Positions 54,172 through 64,000 of a stretch of DNA of 64,000 nucleotides are shown piece after piece. A program made the translations under genes and the position numbers. The DNA comes from Synechococcus sp. Cruz-7E5. Lineage in GTDB: Bacteria > Cyanobacteriota > Cyanobacteriia > PCC-6307 > Cyanobiaceae. Each line of letters starts with the position of its first letter. The stretch's first letter is position 1. Under the pieces are notes generated by a model. It was not told the origin of the DNA and made no database searches. It saw only the letters and a list, made by a program, of their open reading frames with translations. The stretch spans positions 62,001 to 126,000 of the forward strand of contig NZ_JAGQCE010000006.1 in assembly GCF_024345995.1 (NCBI RefSeq), written 5' to 3'.

Positions 54172-55395
54172 ATGGCACAGGAGCAGGGCGCCAGGGCAAA
54201 ACGGGTGGTGCTCGCCTACTCCGGCGGGGTGGACACCAGTGTCTGCATTCCCTACCTGAAGCAGGAATGGGGCGTGGAGGAGGTGATCACCTTCGCCGCC
54301 GACCTCGGCCAGGGCGATGAGCTGGAGCCGATCCGCCAGAAGGCGCTCGACTCCGGCGCCAGCCAGTCGATCGTGGGGGATCTGATCGATCCCTTCATCC
54401 GCGAGTTCGCCTTTCCGGCCATCCGTGCCAATGCCCTCTATGAGGGGCGTTATCCCCTCTCCACGGCCCTGGCCCGGCCCTTGATCGCCCGTCGGTTGGT
54501 GGAGGTGGCCCGCGAACTGGGCGCCGATGCCGTGGCCCATGGCTGCACGGGCAAAGGCAATGATCAGGTGCGTTTCGATGTGGCGATCGGCGCCCTGGCT
54601 CCCGATCTGAAGGTGCTCACCCCGGCGCGGGAATGGGCCATGAGCCGTGAGGAAACGATCGCCTACGGCGAGCGCTGCGGCATACCGGCGCCGGTGAGCA
54701 AGGCGAACCCCTATTCGATCGATCTCAACCTGCTGGGCCGCAGCATCGAGGCGGGTCCGCTGGAGGATCCGCTGGTGGAGCCTCCGGAAGAGGTGTTTGC
54801 CATGACCCGCTCGATCCGCGACACACCTGAGGAGCCACAGGTGGTGGAGGTCACTTTCGAGCAGGGCAACCCAGTCGCGATCGATGGCGTCAGCCTCGAT
54901 CCCGTCAGTGTGATCCGCCGTGCCAATGAGCTGGCCGGCCTCCATGGCTTCGGCCGCCTTGACATCATCGAGAACCGGGTGGTCGGGATCAAGTCGAGGG
55001 AGATCTATGAAACTCCTGGTCTGCTGTTACTGATCCGTGCCCACCAGGAGCTCGAAAGTCTCACCCTGGCGGCCGACGTGGTGCGCTACAAGCGCCAGAT
55101 CGAGTCCAGCTGGGCAGATCTCGTCTACCAGGGACTCTGGTTTGGTCCGCTCAAGCAGGCGCTCGATGGTTTCATGGATTGCACCCAGGCCACAGTCAAC
55201 GGCATGGTGCGTCTGCGGCTGCACAAGGGCAATGCCGTGGTGATCGGCCGCACCAGCAGCAGCGACAGTCTTTATGTGCCCTCGATGGCCACCTATGGCA
55301 GCGACGATCGCTTCGATCACCGGGCTGCAGAGGGCTTCATCTATGTGTGGGGGATGCCGACCCGGCTGTGGGCTGCCAGCCGGCGCCAGGCCTGA
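54172..55395 (+). CDS. argG: Argininosuccinate synthase ArgG
   Basis: Joins citrulline and aspartate with ATP to argininosuccinate, the substrate of ArgH. The 407-residue protein has the P-loop [34 protein letters not shown], and [14 protein letters not shown]. The 37 upstream codons in frame belong to the preceding small gene's other frame, and the ATG at 54172 gives the standard N-terminus. argH is on the other side of the origin region. Confidence 0.96.
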   Translation: MAQEQGARAKRVVLAYSGGVDTSVCIPYLKQEWGVEEVITFAADLGQGDELEPIRQKALDSGASQSIVGDLIDPFIREFAFPAIRANALYEGRYPLSTALARPLIARRLVEVARELGADAVAHGCTGKGNDQVRFDVAIGALAPDLKVLTPAREWAMSREETIAYGERCGIPAPVSKANPYSIDLNLLGRSIEAGPLEDPLVEPPEEVFAMTRSIRDTPEEPQVVEVTFEQGNPVAIDGVSLDPVSVIRRANELAGLHGFGRLDIIENRVVGIKSREIYETPGLLLLIRAHQELESLTLAADVVRYKRQIESSWADLVYQGLWFGPLKQALDGFMDCTQATVNGMVRLRLHKGNAVVIGRTSSSDSLYVPSMATYGSDDRFDHRAAEGFIYVWGMPTRLWAASRRQA

Positions 55396-55427
55396 GGCTG
55401 CTCGAATCGCCCTGGCCTGGTGTTGAT

Positions 55428-55901
55428 TCAGGCAGGAGGTTGACCACGCCTGAGCCAGCGCTGCCGCAGGGCCCGCAATGGCTCAAAAGCAGACTGCTGA
55501 TTTGAGCCTCGCGCTGGTCTGAGCTCGTTCTCAGGGGCTGGTGGGGGAGGCGGTGGTGCCGGAGGCAACAGGCGCCTGGCCTGCTCCCTGAGGGCGTGAT
55601 TGTCCTGGGCCAGCAGCTGCTGCTGATCGAGCAGCGGCTGCAGGCGCTGATGAAATTTTCGCTCGAAGATCTGGGGCAGATCTCTGATCAGCTCCTCGAG
55701 ATCGGCCAGTTGACGTCTTGCCCGCTCCAGGTCCTGCTGGCAGGTGATCAGCTGAGCCTTGGTGGCCTCCAGCTCCAGACTGGTCTCCCGCAGAGCGCTC
55801 CTGAGCCGATCGTTCAGTGGCTGCGACTCCGGCTCTGGACTCTGCAGTTCGGCCGGAATCGGCACTGGCGGGGTTCCTGGCCTGGGGAGGTCGTTAACCA
55901 T
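55428..55901 (-). CDS. Coiled-coil protein, hypothetical
   Basis: A 157-residue protein with a Pro-rich N-terminus (residues 5-30), a long coiled-coil (about 30-115: RSALRETSLELEATKAQLI to LLAQDNHALREQARRLL), a polyproline run (PAPPPPPPAP, about 117-125), and a basic C-terminus. No catalytic motif. It sits between argG and rpsF, converging with argG. Function unknown; the polyproline run would be an EF-P-dependent site. Confidence 0.6.
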   Translation of the reverse strand: MVNDLPRPGTPPVPIPAELQSPEPESQPLNDRLRSALRETSLELEATKAQLITCQQDLERARRQLADLEELIRDLPQIFERKFHQRLQPLLDQQQLLAQDNHALREQARRLLPPAPPPPPPAPENELRPARGSNQQSAFEPLRALRQRWLRRGQPPA

Positions 55902-55969
55902 CAGTTGGCCAGGGTTGGTGGCTGATCCATCATCCCCAGGTTGGGCGGGATCTGTTGATTTCCGCTGGT

Positions 55970-56323
55970 TCAGCTTTCAGCTGCCACCGGTTCTGCGGCC
56001 GCAGGAGCACTGCGAGGAGTGGGTAGCGGACCGTCCTGCTTGACGGTGAGATAGCGGATCACGTCTTCACTGAGGCGCATGGCGCGCTCAAGAAGTGCCA
56101 CCTGCTGCCCGTCACCGTCGTGGTTGAGCTGCACGTAAATGCCTTCGCGGTGCTTGGCAATCGTGTAGGCCAGGCGACGTTTGCCGCGCATCTGGCAATC
56201 CAGCACTTCAGCACCCGCCTCGGTGAGCAGATCGCGGTACTTGGCAACATGGGTTTCCACCTCTTCCTCCGGGATGTCCGGACGAAGGATGTACATGGTT
56301 TCGTAGTAAGGCTTCTGAGACAT
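55970..56323 (-). CDS. rpsF: 30S ribosomal protein S6
   Basis: A small-subunit ribosomal protein that binds the S18-containing platform. The 117-residue protein contains [17 protein letters not shown] and [20 protein letters not shown], typical of S6. The C-terminus is short (AEPVAAES). The frame extends upstream by 58 codons without S6 similarity; the ATG at 56323 is used. It is not next to rpsR here. Confidence 0.95.
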   Translation of the reverse strand: MSQKPYYETMYILRPDIPEEEVETHVAKYRDLLTEAGAEVLDCQMRGKRRLAYTIAKHREGIYVQLNHDGDGQQVALLERAMRLSEDVIRYLTVKQDGPLPTPRSAPAAAEPVAAES

Positions 56324-56438
56324 GGGGGCTGAGGCTCCGTGATGGGCTCTTGGGAGGCCGGCGGCAGTACGCTGCCAGCAACGGACTGACCAGCCTACCT
56401 GCCTGTCTCCTCCGAATCCCGCTCTGCCGCCACTGGTG

Positions 56439-56906
56439 TCAGTAGAGCTGCATCCGCACCGCTTCCGAGACCGTGGGGATGTCGGCTTCACGGCCACGGA
56501 TGCTCTGAACCACCGAGAACACCACCAGCAGCAGGGTGGCGAGGAACACTGTGTTGCTGAGGGTGCGCAGAGCGAAGCCGGCCCCCAGCGGGCGCAGCAG
56601 AACGCTGAAGGCCAACGAGAGCAGGATCAGCACGATGTCGATCAGGATCGCCTGCAGCACGTTGAAGCGGACGAAATAAGGCACCCGGGCATTGCGGACC
56701 ACCGCCAGGAACAGCACCAGGAACAACAGAAACCCTCCGAAGGGAATCTGCTGCTGCAGGGCCATCAGCGGCAGGGCCGGCAGCACCAGCCACTGCAGGG
56801 CCGGCACCAGGCTGAACAGGGCCTCACCGAAGGGCACCCCGTCACTCCAGGGCAGCAGATAGGCCAGCACGGCCAGGAGCCGTTGCCAGAGCGGGGGGCC
56901 TTCCAT
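56439..56906 (-). CDS. Tic20-family membrane protein
   Basis: A 155-residue membrane protein with four predicted transmembrane helices. The conserved core is [36 protein letters not shown], and a terminal [22 protein letters not shown]. In plants Tic20 is a protein-import channel component of the chloroplast inner envelope; cyanobacterial members are of unknown function. It lies 63 bp downstream of aroE on the same strand. Confidence 0.88.
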   Translation of the reverse strand: MEGPPLWQRLLAVLAYLLPWSDGVPFGEALFSLVPALQWLVLPALPLMALQQQIPFGGFLLFLVLFLAVVRNARVPYFVRFNVLQAILIDIVLILLSLAFSVLLRPLGAGFALRTLSNTVFLATLLLVVFSVVQSIRGREADIPTVSEAVRMQLY

Positions 56907-56969
56907 TGATGAGGGGCGCGTTTGCTGAATTCCGGCCAGGCTAGGTGGGTAGCCCCTGGTGACTGGGAA

Positions 56970-57908
56970 TCAGGCGCTGCTGAGCTGATCGAGCGCGGCC
57001 TGGCGCATCGCCGCCAGCGGCAGTGCCAGCGGCGTGGTTTCGAACTGGCTCGGCGCTGAGAGCCAGAGCCGCAGGGCGGCGGCTCCCTGCTGCACCAACA
57101 TTTCCAGGCCATCGAGCACACTGCAGCCCCGCTGGCGGGCCTCCAGCAGCAGGCGGCTCGGCCGGGGGGTGTAGATCAGGTCGTAGATCAGGCTGCCTGG
57201 GCGCAGGGCGTCGAGGTCAGCCGCCTCCAGAGGGCAGGCGCCTGCGTTGGCTCCCATGCCCACCGGCGTGGTGTTCACCACCAGATCTGCCTCAGCCAGC
57301 GCCTGGAGCAGGTCGCCGCGCCCATGGTCCGCCGCCGGCCAGGTCACCCCGCTGAGCTGGGGTGCCCATGACCCGCACTCCGCCAGGAACGCCGCCAGGG
57401 CGTCGGGCCGACGTCCGGCCAGCTGAATGCGCTCCAGTCCCAGCTCCACCAGGGCCGCCACCACGGCCCGGGCGCTGCCGCCGCAGCCCAGCACCAGGGC
57501 CCGCCCCCCCGCCAGGTCTGGCACTGAACCCGGTTCTTGGCCGACGCTGGCCCGCAGCGGCGCGATAAACCCTTCCACGTCGGTGTTGGTGCCCAGCCAG
57601 CCGCCGCCCTCGCGTCTCACCAGGGTGTTCACGGCCCCGACCCGCCGGGCCAGGGGGGTGAGCTCCGCCGCCAGCTCCGCCACCGCCCGCTTGTGGGGCA
57701 GGGTCACGTTCAGTCCACGACAGTCGATGGCCTCCAGGGCCCGCATCACCACCGCCAGGTCACTTGCCTGCACCGGCAGGGCCAGGTAGATCCAGTCGAG
57801 GCCCAGCTCCCGCAGGGCGGCGTTGTGCATCGCCGGCGAGAGGGAATGGCGCACCGGATCGCCGAGAACAGCCACGAGCGAGGTGTGGGCGGAGATCTCA
57901 AGGGGCAT
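56970..57908 (-). CDS. aroE: Shikimate dehydrogenase AroE
   Basis: NADPH-dependent reduction of dehydroshikimate to shikimate in aromatic amino acid synthesis. The 312-residue protein shows GDPVRHSLSPAMHNAAL, LNVTLPHKRAVAELA (catalytic Lys) and NTLVRREGGGWLGTNTDVEG, then the nucleotide-binding LVLGCGGSARAVVAAL. It is divergent from dnaK, separated by about 154 bp, and upstream of the Tic20 gene. Confidence 0.95.
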   Translation of the reverse strand: MPLEISAHTSLVAVLGDPVRHSLSPAMHNAALRELGLDWIYLALPVQASDLAVVMRALEAIDCRGLNVTLPHKRAVAELAAELTPLARRVGAVNTLVRREGGGWLGTNTDVEGFIAPLRASVGQEPGSVPDLAGGRALVLGCGGSARAVVAALVELGLERIQLAGRRPDALAAFLAECGSWAPQLSGVTWPAADHGRGDLLQALAEADLVVNTTPVGMGANAGACPLEAADLDALRPGSLIYDLIYTPRPSRLLLEARQRGCSVLDGLEMLVQQGAAALRLWLSAPSQFETTPLALPLAAMRQAALDQLSSA

Positions 57909-58046
57909 GGCGGCTGGTATCAGGGGCGATGCCGGGAACGAAATGTACGGACCTGGCCGTCACCCGCCCGCCCTCTGTTCGGAAACCACACCTCGCCTGC
58001 GGTGGCCCCCACTGCTGAAGATGCATGGGACAGAACATTCAATTCA

Positions 58047-58058
58047 GAGGAGGTGAGA
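58047..58058 (+). promoter_or_regulatory. Strong ribosome binding site of dnaK
   Basis: GAGGAGGTGAG lies five to eight bases before the dnaK ATG at 58063 and is a near-perfect match to the 16S anti-Shine-Dalgarno, unusually strong for this window, fitting a highly expressed chaperone. No CIRCE-type inverted repeat was seen upstream. Confidence 0.7.
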
Positions 58059-58062
58059 ACCC

Positions 58063-59979
<1,917 letters not shown>

Positions 59980-60049
59980 ACGGGTGGTGATCGTGGCCGG
60001 GTGGCTCTTGCTGCCTCCCGCCTAGATCGTCGACCATCGCCTCAACCAA

Positions 60050-60083
60050 AAAAGCCCTCTTTGCTAGTGCAAAGAGGGCTTTT
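60050..60083. terminator. Bidirectional intrinsic terminator between dnaK and pstS
   Basis: A perfect 15-bp inverted repeat, AAAAGCCCTCTTTGC / GCAAAGAGGGCTTTT, with a four-base loop (TAGT). Because both ends have A/T runs it can end dnaK transcripts from the left and pstS transcripts from the right. Confidence 0.9.
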
Positions 60084-60130
60084 CTGCTCCGGTACCGGAA
60101 TGAGGTCCCGGAGCGATCGACTGGCGGGGA

Positions 60131-61147
60131 TTACTTGCCGATGCTGGCCACGGCTTCCTTGGCCTTGGTCACCACTTCGGGGGGCAGGCTCACGTAGCCC
60201 AGCTCGGGAGCCAGTGACTGGGCTTTGGGCGAGAGGGTGTGCTCGAACACCTTCTGGAGCAGCTCGGTCTTGTCGCCGTTGCCGGTTTTGTAGAGCAGGA
60301 TCCAGGTGAAGGTCACGATCGGGTAGCCGGCAGCCGGATTCGGATCGCTGCCCACCAGATCCGGACCGATGTCGATCGAGCCCAACGCCGCACTGGCGGT
60401 TTCGTTCGTGGGTTTGAGCATCTCACCGCTCTTGTTCTGCACGGCAGCCGCCTGCAGTTCTCCCTGCACGTAGGCGGTTTCCACATAGCCGATGCCGCCG
60501 GGTGTCTGCTTCAACGTGGCGGCGATGCCTTCATTACCCTTGGCACCCACGCCGGTGGGCCAGGCCACCGACTTGTCCGCCCCGGGTCCGTTCTTCCACT
60601 CGTCGCTGAAGGCCGCCAGGCTGTTGGTGAAGTTGTAGGTGGTGCCGGAGCCATCGGAGCGGTGCACCACGGTGATCGGCTTGTCGGCGCAGCCCAGATC
60701 CTTGTAGTTCTTGATCTTGCCGAGGAACACTCCCACCACCTGCTCCTGGCTGAGTTTTAGATCACAACCCGGCAGGTTGTACGCCACGGCGATGGCGCCC
60801 GCCGTCATCGGCACCTGAACCACGCCTCGCTTGACCTTGGCGATGTCGTCCGCCTTCATCGGCGCGTCGGAGGCGCCGAAATCGATGGTGCCCGCCACGA
60901 ACTGACGCACGCCAGCTCCTGACCCCACCGACTGGTAGTTGACGTTGATGCCCTCGCTGGCCAGATCCTGGAACCAGCGCTGATAGATCGCGGCCGGGAA
61001 GGAGGCTCCGGCTCCATTGAGGCTGCCTGTGACGCCGCCGCCGCCACCACCGCTGCCGCCGCAGGCGGAGAGGGCCAGGCTGAGGCTGAGGCTTAGACCC
61101 AGGGCCGTACCGACCTTGGCGAGGGAATTGGGCTGGCTTGGTTTCAT
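60131..61147 (-). CDS. pstS: Phosphate ABC transporter substrate-binding protein PstS
   Basis: Periplasmic phosphate-binding lipoprotein of the high-affinity Pst uptake system. The 338-residue protein has a signal peptide ending in the lipobox LSAC (Cys about residue 29), then the poly-Gly stretch and the binding-fold motifs GAGASFPAAIYQRWF, GSGAGVRQFVAGTIDFGASDAP and HRSDGSGTTYNFT. The transporter genes pstCAB are not in the window, so this is a solitary copy. The ATG at 61147 was preferred over an earlier start. Confidence 0.95.
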   Translation of the reverse strand: MKPSQPNSLAKVGTALGLSLSLSLALSACGGSGGGGGGVTGSLNGAGASFPAAIYQRWFQDLASEGINVNYQSVGSGAGVRQFVAGTIDFGASDAPMKADDIAKVKRGVVQVPMTAGAIAVAYNLPGCDLKLSQEQVVGVFLGKIKNYKDLGCADKPITVVHRSDGSGTTYNFTNSLAAFSDEWKNGPGADKSVAWPTGVGAKGNEGIAATLKQTPGGIGYVETAYVQGELQAAAVQNKSGEMLKPTNETASAALGSIDIGPDLVGSDPNPAAGYPIVTFTWILLYKTGNGDKTELLQKVFEHTLSPKAQSLAPELGYVSLPPEVVTKAKEAVASIGK

Positions 61148-61210
61148 GGTGGGGAGAAAACTCTTCGGGCCTGCGGTCACCCGGTGACGCTATCCAGCCA
61201 TCTCCCCCGA

Positions 61211-61230
61211 TTCGTTAACAACAGGTAAGG
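61211..61230 (-). promoter_or_regulatory. Possible Pho-box-like element upstream of pstS
   Basis: On the minus strand CCTTACCTGTTGTTAACGAA contains CTTACCTG and a nearby GTTAACGA, weakly like the cyanobacterial Pho repeat (C/T)TTAA(C/T)(C/T)(T/A) with spacing of about ten. It overlaps the end of the oxidase gene and lies about 65-85 bases before the pstS ATG. The match is imperfect, so this is only tentative. Confidence 0.25.
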
Positions 61231-62285
61231 GAACTTTCGATCTGCTCCACGGCCCACTGGGCGGAGGCCGGTGCCAGCAGCACACCATTGCGGTAGTGAC
61301 CACTCAGCAGCAGCAGTCCATGCTCCAGATGCTCCAGCAGCGGGGCTGGCCTGCCGAGGGGCCTGGCGCGCAGGCCCTGCCAGCGGCGGATCACTGTCGC
61401 CTCCCGCAGCCAGTCGCAGCCCAGGGCCCTGCTGGTGAGCTGTCGCATCGGCCCCAGCAGCTCCGGGTCGGCCTGATCCCCCGGCTCCAGGGTTGCCCCC
61501 AGCCAGAGACCCCCGCCTGGTCGCGGTACCAGGTTGAGCCCTTGCCAGACCACTGGGCAGGGCCAGCGGATCGCTGTGCTGGTCGCCAGCTCCAGGCACT
61601 GGCCCAGCACGGGCTGCAGCGGTCGCTGGTGTCCCAGGGGGGCCAGAAGCCCTTCGCTGGCCAGGCCCGCTGCCACCACCACCCAGTCGGCCTCGATGGC
61701 CTGCGCGGCTGAGTGGCCGTGCACCTTCCAGCCTGCCGGCTGCCGCTCCAGCCCCACCACCCGGTCGCTGAGCAGCTCCAGGCCCTGCCGCAGGCCATCA
61801 CGGCGAAACGCGTCCATGGCGGCCAGGGGATCCAGCTGTCCGTCCTGGGCGGAGTGGAGGCCACCCACGTTGTTATTGGTTTCAGCCAGACTCAGACCCA
61901 GCTCCTGCAGCCGAGATGGCTCCCACCAGCTCAGGGGCAGACCGAGGGCCTGGCGTTCCTGCAGCAGCTGGCGCAGCCGTTTGACGTCGCCGATGTCCTG
62001 CGGCAGCAGAAGCAGGCCGGCCTGGAAGGGGATCGGCCAGCCACGCCCGCTCAGCTGCTGGCGCCACTCAGTCCAGAGGCTCAGGGAGATCTGGCGCAGG
62101 TGCCAGGCGCGGCCCCTGCTGCGCTGGAACACCTGGGCCATCAACACCCCCAGGGCCGCGGCACTGCCGTTGCCGCAATCCTGCGGATCAGGCCCATGGC
62201 CATCGGGTGCGATCAGCCGCACCCGATGGCCGCGGCCCTGAAGCAGCCAGGCCGTGGCCAGGGCGACGATGCCGGCGCCTATCAC
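61215..62285 (-). CDS. DAO-family FAD-dependent oxidoreductase (ThiO-like)
   Basis: A 356-residue FAD oxidase of the D-amino-acid oxidase family. The dinucleotide motif MIGAGIVALATAWLL is right at the N-terminus (GTG start at 62285), and the C-terminus has GLRARPLGRPAPL and LLLSGHYRNGVLLAP, matching the pattern of glycine oxidase ThiO. In that case it would supply iminoglycine for thiazole synthesis, but this is an inference. It lies 50 bases after psbQ on the same strand. Confidence 0.82.
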   Translation of the reverse strand: MIGAGIVALATAWLLQGRGHRVRLIAPDGHGPDPQDCGNGSAAALGVLMAQVFQRSRGRAWHLRQISLSLWTEWRQQLSGRGWPIPFQAGLLLLPQDIGDVKRLRQLLQERQALGLPLSWWEPSRLQELGLSLAETNNNVGGLHSAQDGQLDPLAAMDAFRRDGLRQGLELLSDRVVGLERQPAGWKVHGHSAAQAIEADWVVVAAGLASEGLLAPLGHQRPLQPVLGQCLELATSTAIRWPCPVVWQGLNLVPRPGGGLWLGATLEPGDQADPELLGPMRQLTSRALGCDWLREATVIRRWQGLRARPLGRPAPLLEHLEHGLLLLSGHYRNGVLLAPASAQWAVEQIESSLTCC

Positions 62286-62335
62286 CGCGACCGAGCGAGG
62301 CTCGGCCGGACGCTCAGGATGTGCTGGGGAAGCGC

Positions 62336-62833
62336 TCAGGCTGCGGAGCCGCTGGGCAGCGCAGCGGCGGGGAGCACTTCGGCGTAGGAACCGAAGCCCC
62401 TGGCCACCTTGATATAGCCCTTACGCAGCCGTTCTCCGTCCTGGAGGCGCGCGGCCTCATCGAGCTCGGCCAGAGCGCTCTTGAGCTGTTTGGCCCTGGC
62501 GGTGGCTTCGGCGCGGTCGGCGGGCAGAAGGCGCTGGTTGATATAAAGCATTTCTCGGCCCACTTCCTGCATGGGGCCGTGGATCAGATTGCGGGTGAAC
62601 ACCCAGTTCCTGTCGTTCACCAGTGAGGCCAGCTCGGGCAGCCGGTCCTTGGCTGCCAGGAATCCCTCGGCCTGCCGCTGGATGATCGCCAGATCGGCTG
62701 GACTGATGCTTGGGGCTTTCTTGGCCTGGCCGCCATCGCAGGCAACCAATCCGAAGCTGAGCACCACGGCGAGGGCCAGGAGGCCCATCTGCCTCAGCGC
62801 TTGACGAAGGGTGGAAACCAGCTGAACGGCCAT
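62336..62833 (-). CDS. psbQ: Photosystem II lipoprotein PsbQ (CyanoQ)
   Basis: Extrinsic lumenal subunit of photosystem II that stabilises the oxygen-evolving complex. The 165-residue protein has a signal peptide ending in the lipobox LVAC (about residue 32), then a four-helix-bundle body with VNDRNWVFTRNLIHGPMQEVGREM, LLPADRAEATARAKQLKSALAELDEAA and FGSYAEVLPAA. The N-W...IHGP pattern matches cyanobacterial PsbQ. The ATG at 62833 is preferred; a GTG three codons before it is also in frame. Confidence 0.88.
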   Translation of the reverse strand: MAVQLVSTLRQALRQMGLLALAVVLSFGLVACDGGQAKKAPSISPADLAIIQRQAEGFLAAKDRLPELASLVNDRNWVFTRNLIHGPMQEVGREMLYINQRLLPADRAEATARAKQLKSALAELDEAARLQDGERLRKGYIKVARGFGSYAEVLPAAALPSGSAA

Positions 62834-62949
62834 GGTGAGCACCGAAGTCAGGCGCGACTGTACGTCGCACCGGCATGGCTATCTGCCTTGCTGGCGACTG
62901 GCCTGGAGAGCGCCGGGCACAATGCCCTTCGAGACAGGCCCTGGTACCG

Positions 62950-63804
62950 ATGAGCGTGCCCACAGCAATCCTGCAGGTGATCTGCCCCGACCGTCCGGGT
63001 CTGGTCAGTGAGCTCTCCGGCTGGGTGGCGGCCAACGGTGGCAACATCCGCCATGCCGATCACCACACCGACGCCGGCGCTGGGCTGTTCCTCAGCCGGA
63101 TCGAGTGGCAGCTGGAGGGTTTCGGACTGCCGCGGGAGGCGGTGGCGCCGGCGGTGACGGCCCTGGCGGAGCGGCTCGGTGGTGACGGCCAGGTCCATTT
63201 CTCCGATGCCGCAGCACGGGTCGCGATCTTCGTGAGCAAACAGGATCATTGTCTGGTGGATCTGCTCTGGCGCACCCGGGCAGGGGAGTTGCCGATGCAG
63301 GTGCCGCTGGTGATCTCCAATCACTCAGATCTGCAGTCCCTGGCCGAGGATTTCGGCGCACGCTTCGTCCATCTGCCGGTGCTGCCCGACTCCAAGCAGG
63401 AGGCAGAGCGGGCGCAGTTGCAGTTGCTCGAAGACCACGGCATCGAGCTGGTGGTCCTGGCCAAGTACATGCAGGTACTCAGCCCCGACTTTCTGTCCCG
63501 CTTTCCCACGGTTATCAACATCCACCATTCCTTCCTGCCGGCCTTCAAGGGCGCTCAGCCCTATCACCGGGCCTGGGAGCGGGGCGTGAAGCTGATCGGA
63601 GCCACGGCCCACTACGTGACCGAAGATCTAGACGGCGGTCCGATCATCGAGCAGGCCACCGTGCCCGTCAGTCACCGGGATGACGTGGAGGACCTGATCC
63701 GCAAGGGCCGTGACATGGAGCGGCTGGCCCTTGCCCGGGCCCTGCGGCTGCACCTGCGCCGCCAGGTGATGGTCTACCGAGGTCGCACCGCCGTGTTCTC
63801 GTGA
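62950..63804 (+). CDS. purU: Formyltetrahydrofolate deformylase PurU
   Basis: Hydrolyses 10-formyl-THF to formate and THF. The 284-residue protein has an N-terminal ACT-like regulatory domain (about 1-80: LQVICPDRPGLVSELSGWVA) and a C-terminal formyltransferase fold (about 90-284) with VPLVISNHSDLQSLA, the catalytic motif INIHHSFLPAFKGAQPYHRA and HYVTEDLDGGPIIEQ. It starts with ATG at 62950, in a divergent arrangement with psbQ (116 bp). Its formate can feed PurT. Confidence 0.95.
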   Translation: MSVPTAILQVICPDRPGLVSELSGWVAANGGNIRHADHHTDAGAGLFLSRIEWQLEGFGLPREAVAPAVTALAERLGGDGQVHFSDAAARVAIFVSKQDHCLVDLLWRTRAGELPMQVPLVISNHSDLQSLAEDFGARFVHLPVLPDSKQEAERAQLQLLEDHGIELVVLAKYMQVLSPDFLSRFPTVINIHHSFLPAFKGAQPYHRAWERGVKLIGATAHYVTEDLDGGPIIEQATVPVSHRDDVEDLIRKGRDMERLALARALRLHLRRQVMVYRGRTAVFS

Positions 63805-64000
63805 GGCAGGAGTGGCTGCGGCGCCTTGATGCGACCAGGCCCGAGGGCACCTCGCCCCTGGGCTGGCGTTGTTTTCAGCTGGGCTTGCTTTTGCTGGCCA
63901 GTTCAGCCCTGCTGGCCGGAGTCCTCTTGCTGGTGGCGCTGATCCTTGGTTGCCGCCAGCGCCTGCCCTGGTGGCGGGATCGGGTCAATCAGGTGCTGCT
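63801..64000 (+). CDS. O-antigen ligase/polymerase-like membrane protein, N-terminal part
   Basis: A frame opening with GTG at 63801, overlapping the purU stop by four bases (GTGA), and running off the window after 66 codons. The visible part has a polar lead of about 25 residues, then hydrophobic helix residues LGLLLLASSALLAGVLLLVALILG, then QRLPWW. The pattern resembles the first membrane helix of cyanobacterial O-antigen-ligase or IctB-like proteins. The coupled overlap with purU suggests it is translated from the same message. The identity is tentative because most of the protein is missing. Confidence 0.5.
   Translation, partial: MRQEWLRRLDATRPEGTSPLGWRCFQLGLLLLASSALLAGVLLLVALILGCRQRLPWWRDRVNQVL

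Overview
The window is a GC-rich bacterial chromosome segment from a cyanobacterium, most likely a picocyanobacterium of the Cyanobium / GC-rich Synechococcus group. The lineage evidence is the lumenal PSII lipoprotein PsbQ (CyanoQ), a TLP40/CYP38-like lumenal cyclophilin, a Gap2-type photosynthetic GAPDH, a Tic20-family protein, DUF3134 and DUF502 proteins, and a DnaK2-type DnaK. The block dnaN - PRC-barrel-like protein - purL - purF - gyrA/parC - TPR - queG - DUF502 - nusB - ftsY - PP2C - argH - dus ... grpE - dnaJ - tusA-like - rsgA - ybaB - murB - murC - gap2 - thiL - cyclophilin - efp - accB - pdxA is, from memory, the order at the conventional start (next to dnaN) of Prochlorococcus and marine Synechococcus genomes. 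Here it reads right to left. No tRNA, rRNA, CRISPR array, insertion sequence or prophage was seen, and nothing looks like a defence or mobile island.

Layout. 1-3.4 kb: truncated SNF2-type helicase, HNH endonuclease, two small membrane proteins and an NAD-binding epimerase-like protein. 3.4-7.8 kb: pdxA; efp-accB; lumenal cyclophilin overlapping thiL. 7.9-11.8 kb: gap2, then murC-murB-ybaB. 11.9-15 kb (minus): grpE-dnaJ, TusA-like, rsgA. 15-19.4 kb (plus): the type IV pilus motor cluster pilB-pilT-pilC. 19.4-29.5 kb: baiN-like flavoprotein, dusA, argH, PP2C phosphatase, ftsY, nusB, DUF502, HpsJ-like, queG. 29.5-38.8 kb: TPR protein, gyrA/parC, purF, purL, PRC-barrel-like protein, dnaN.

38.84-39.34 kb is the largest non-coding gap. 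It lies between dnaN and thrC, is A/T-rich for this genome, holds several DnaA-box-like nonamers and ends in the perfect hairpin terminator of thrC. I interpret it as the likely replication origin. Beyond it come thrC, a DUF1400 protein, a UbiB/ABC1 kinase, recN, uvrA, a second DUF1400 protein (alpha/beta hydrolase), an LCP-family protein, purT, small membrane proteins, mraY, DUF3134, argG, a coiled-coil protein, rpsF, Tic20, aroE, dnaK, pstS, a ThiO-like oxidase, psbQ, purU and the start of an O-antigen-ligase-like protein.

Functional links. Purine synthesis and one-carbon metabolism (purF, purL, purT, purU: PurU releases formate and PurT consumes it), peptidoglycan synthesis (murB, murC, mraY, LCP), arginine synthesis (argG, argH), protein folding and targeting (dnaK, dnaJ, grpE, efp, ftsY, cyclophilin) and DNA maintenance (dnaN, gyrA/parC, recN, uvrA, helicase, HNH). 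The gene content is ordinary core genome. The points most worth a second look are the origin region, a duplicated N-terminal module in PilC, an extra C-terminal zinc-ribbon-like motif in PilB, a second GyrA-type subunit without a visible canonical GyrA box, and a few lineage-specific small membrane proteins.
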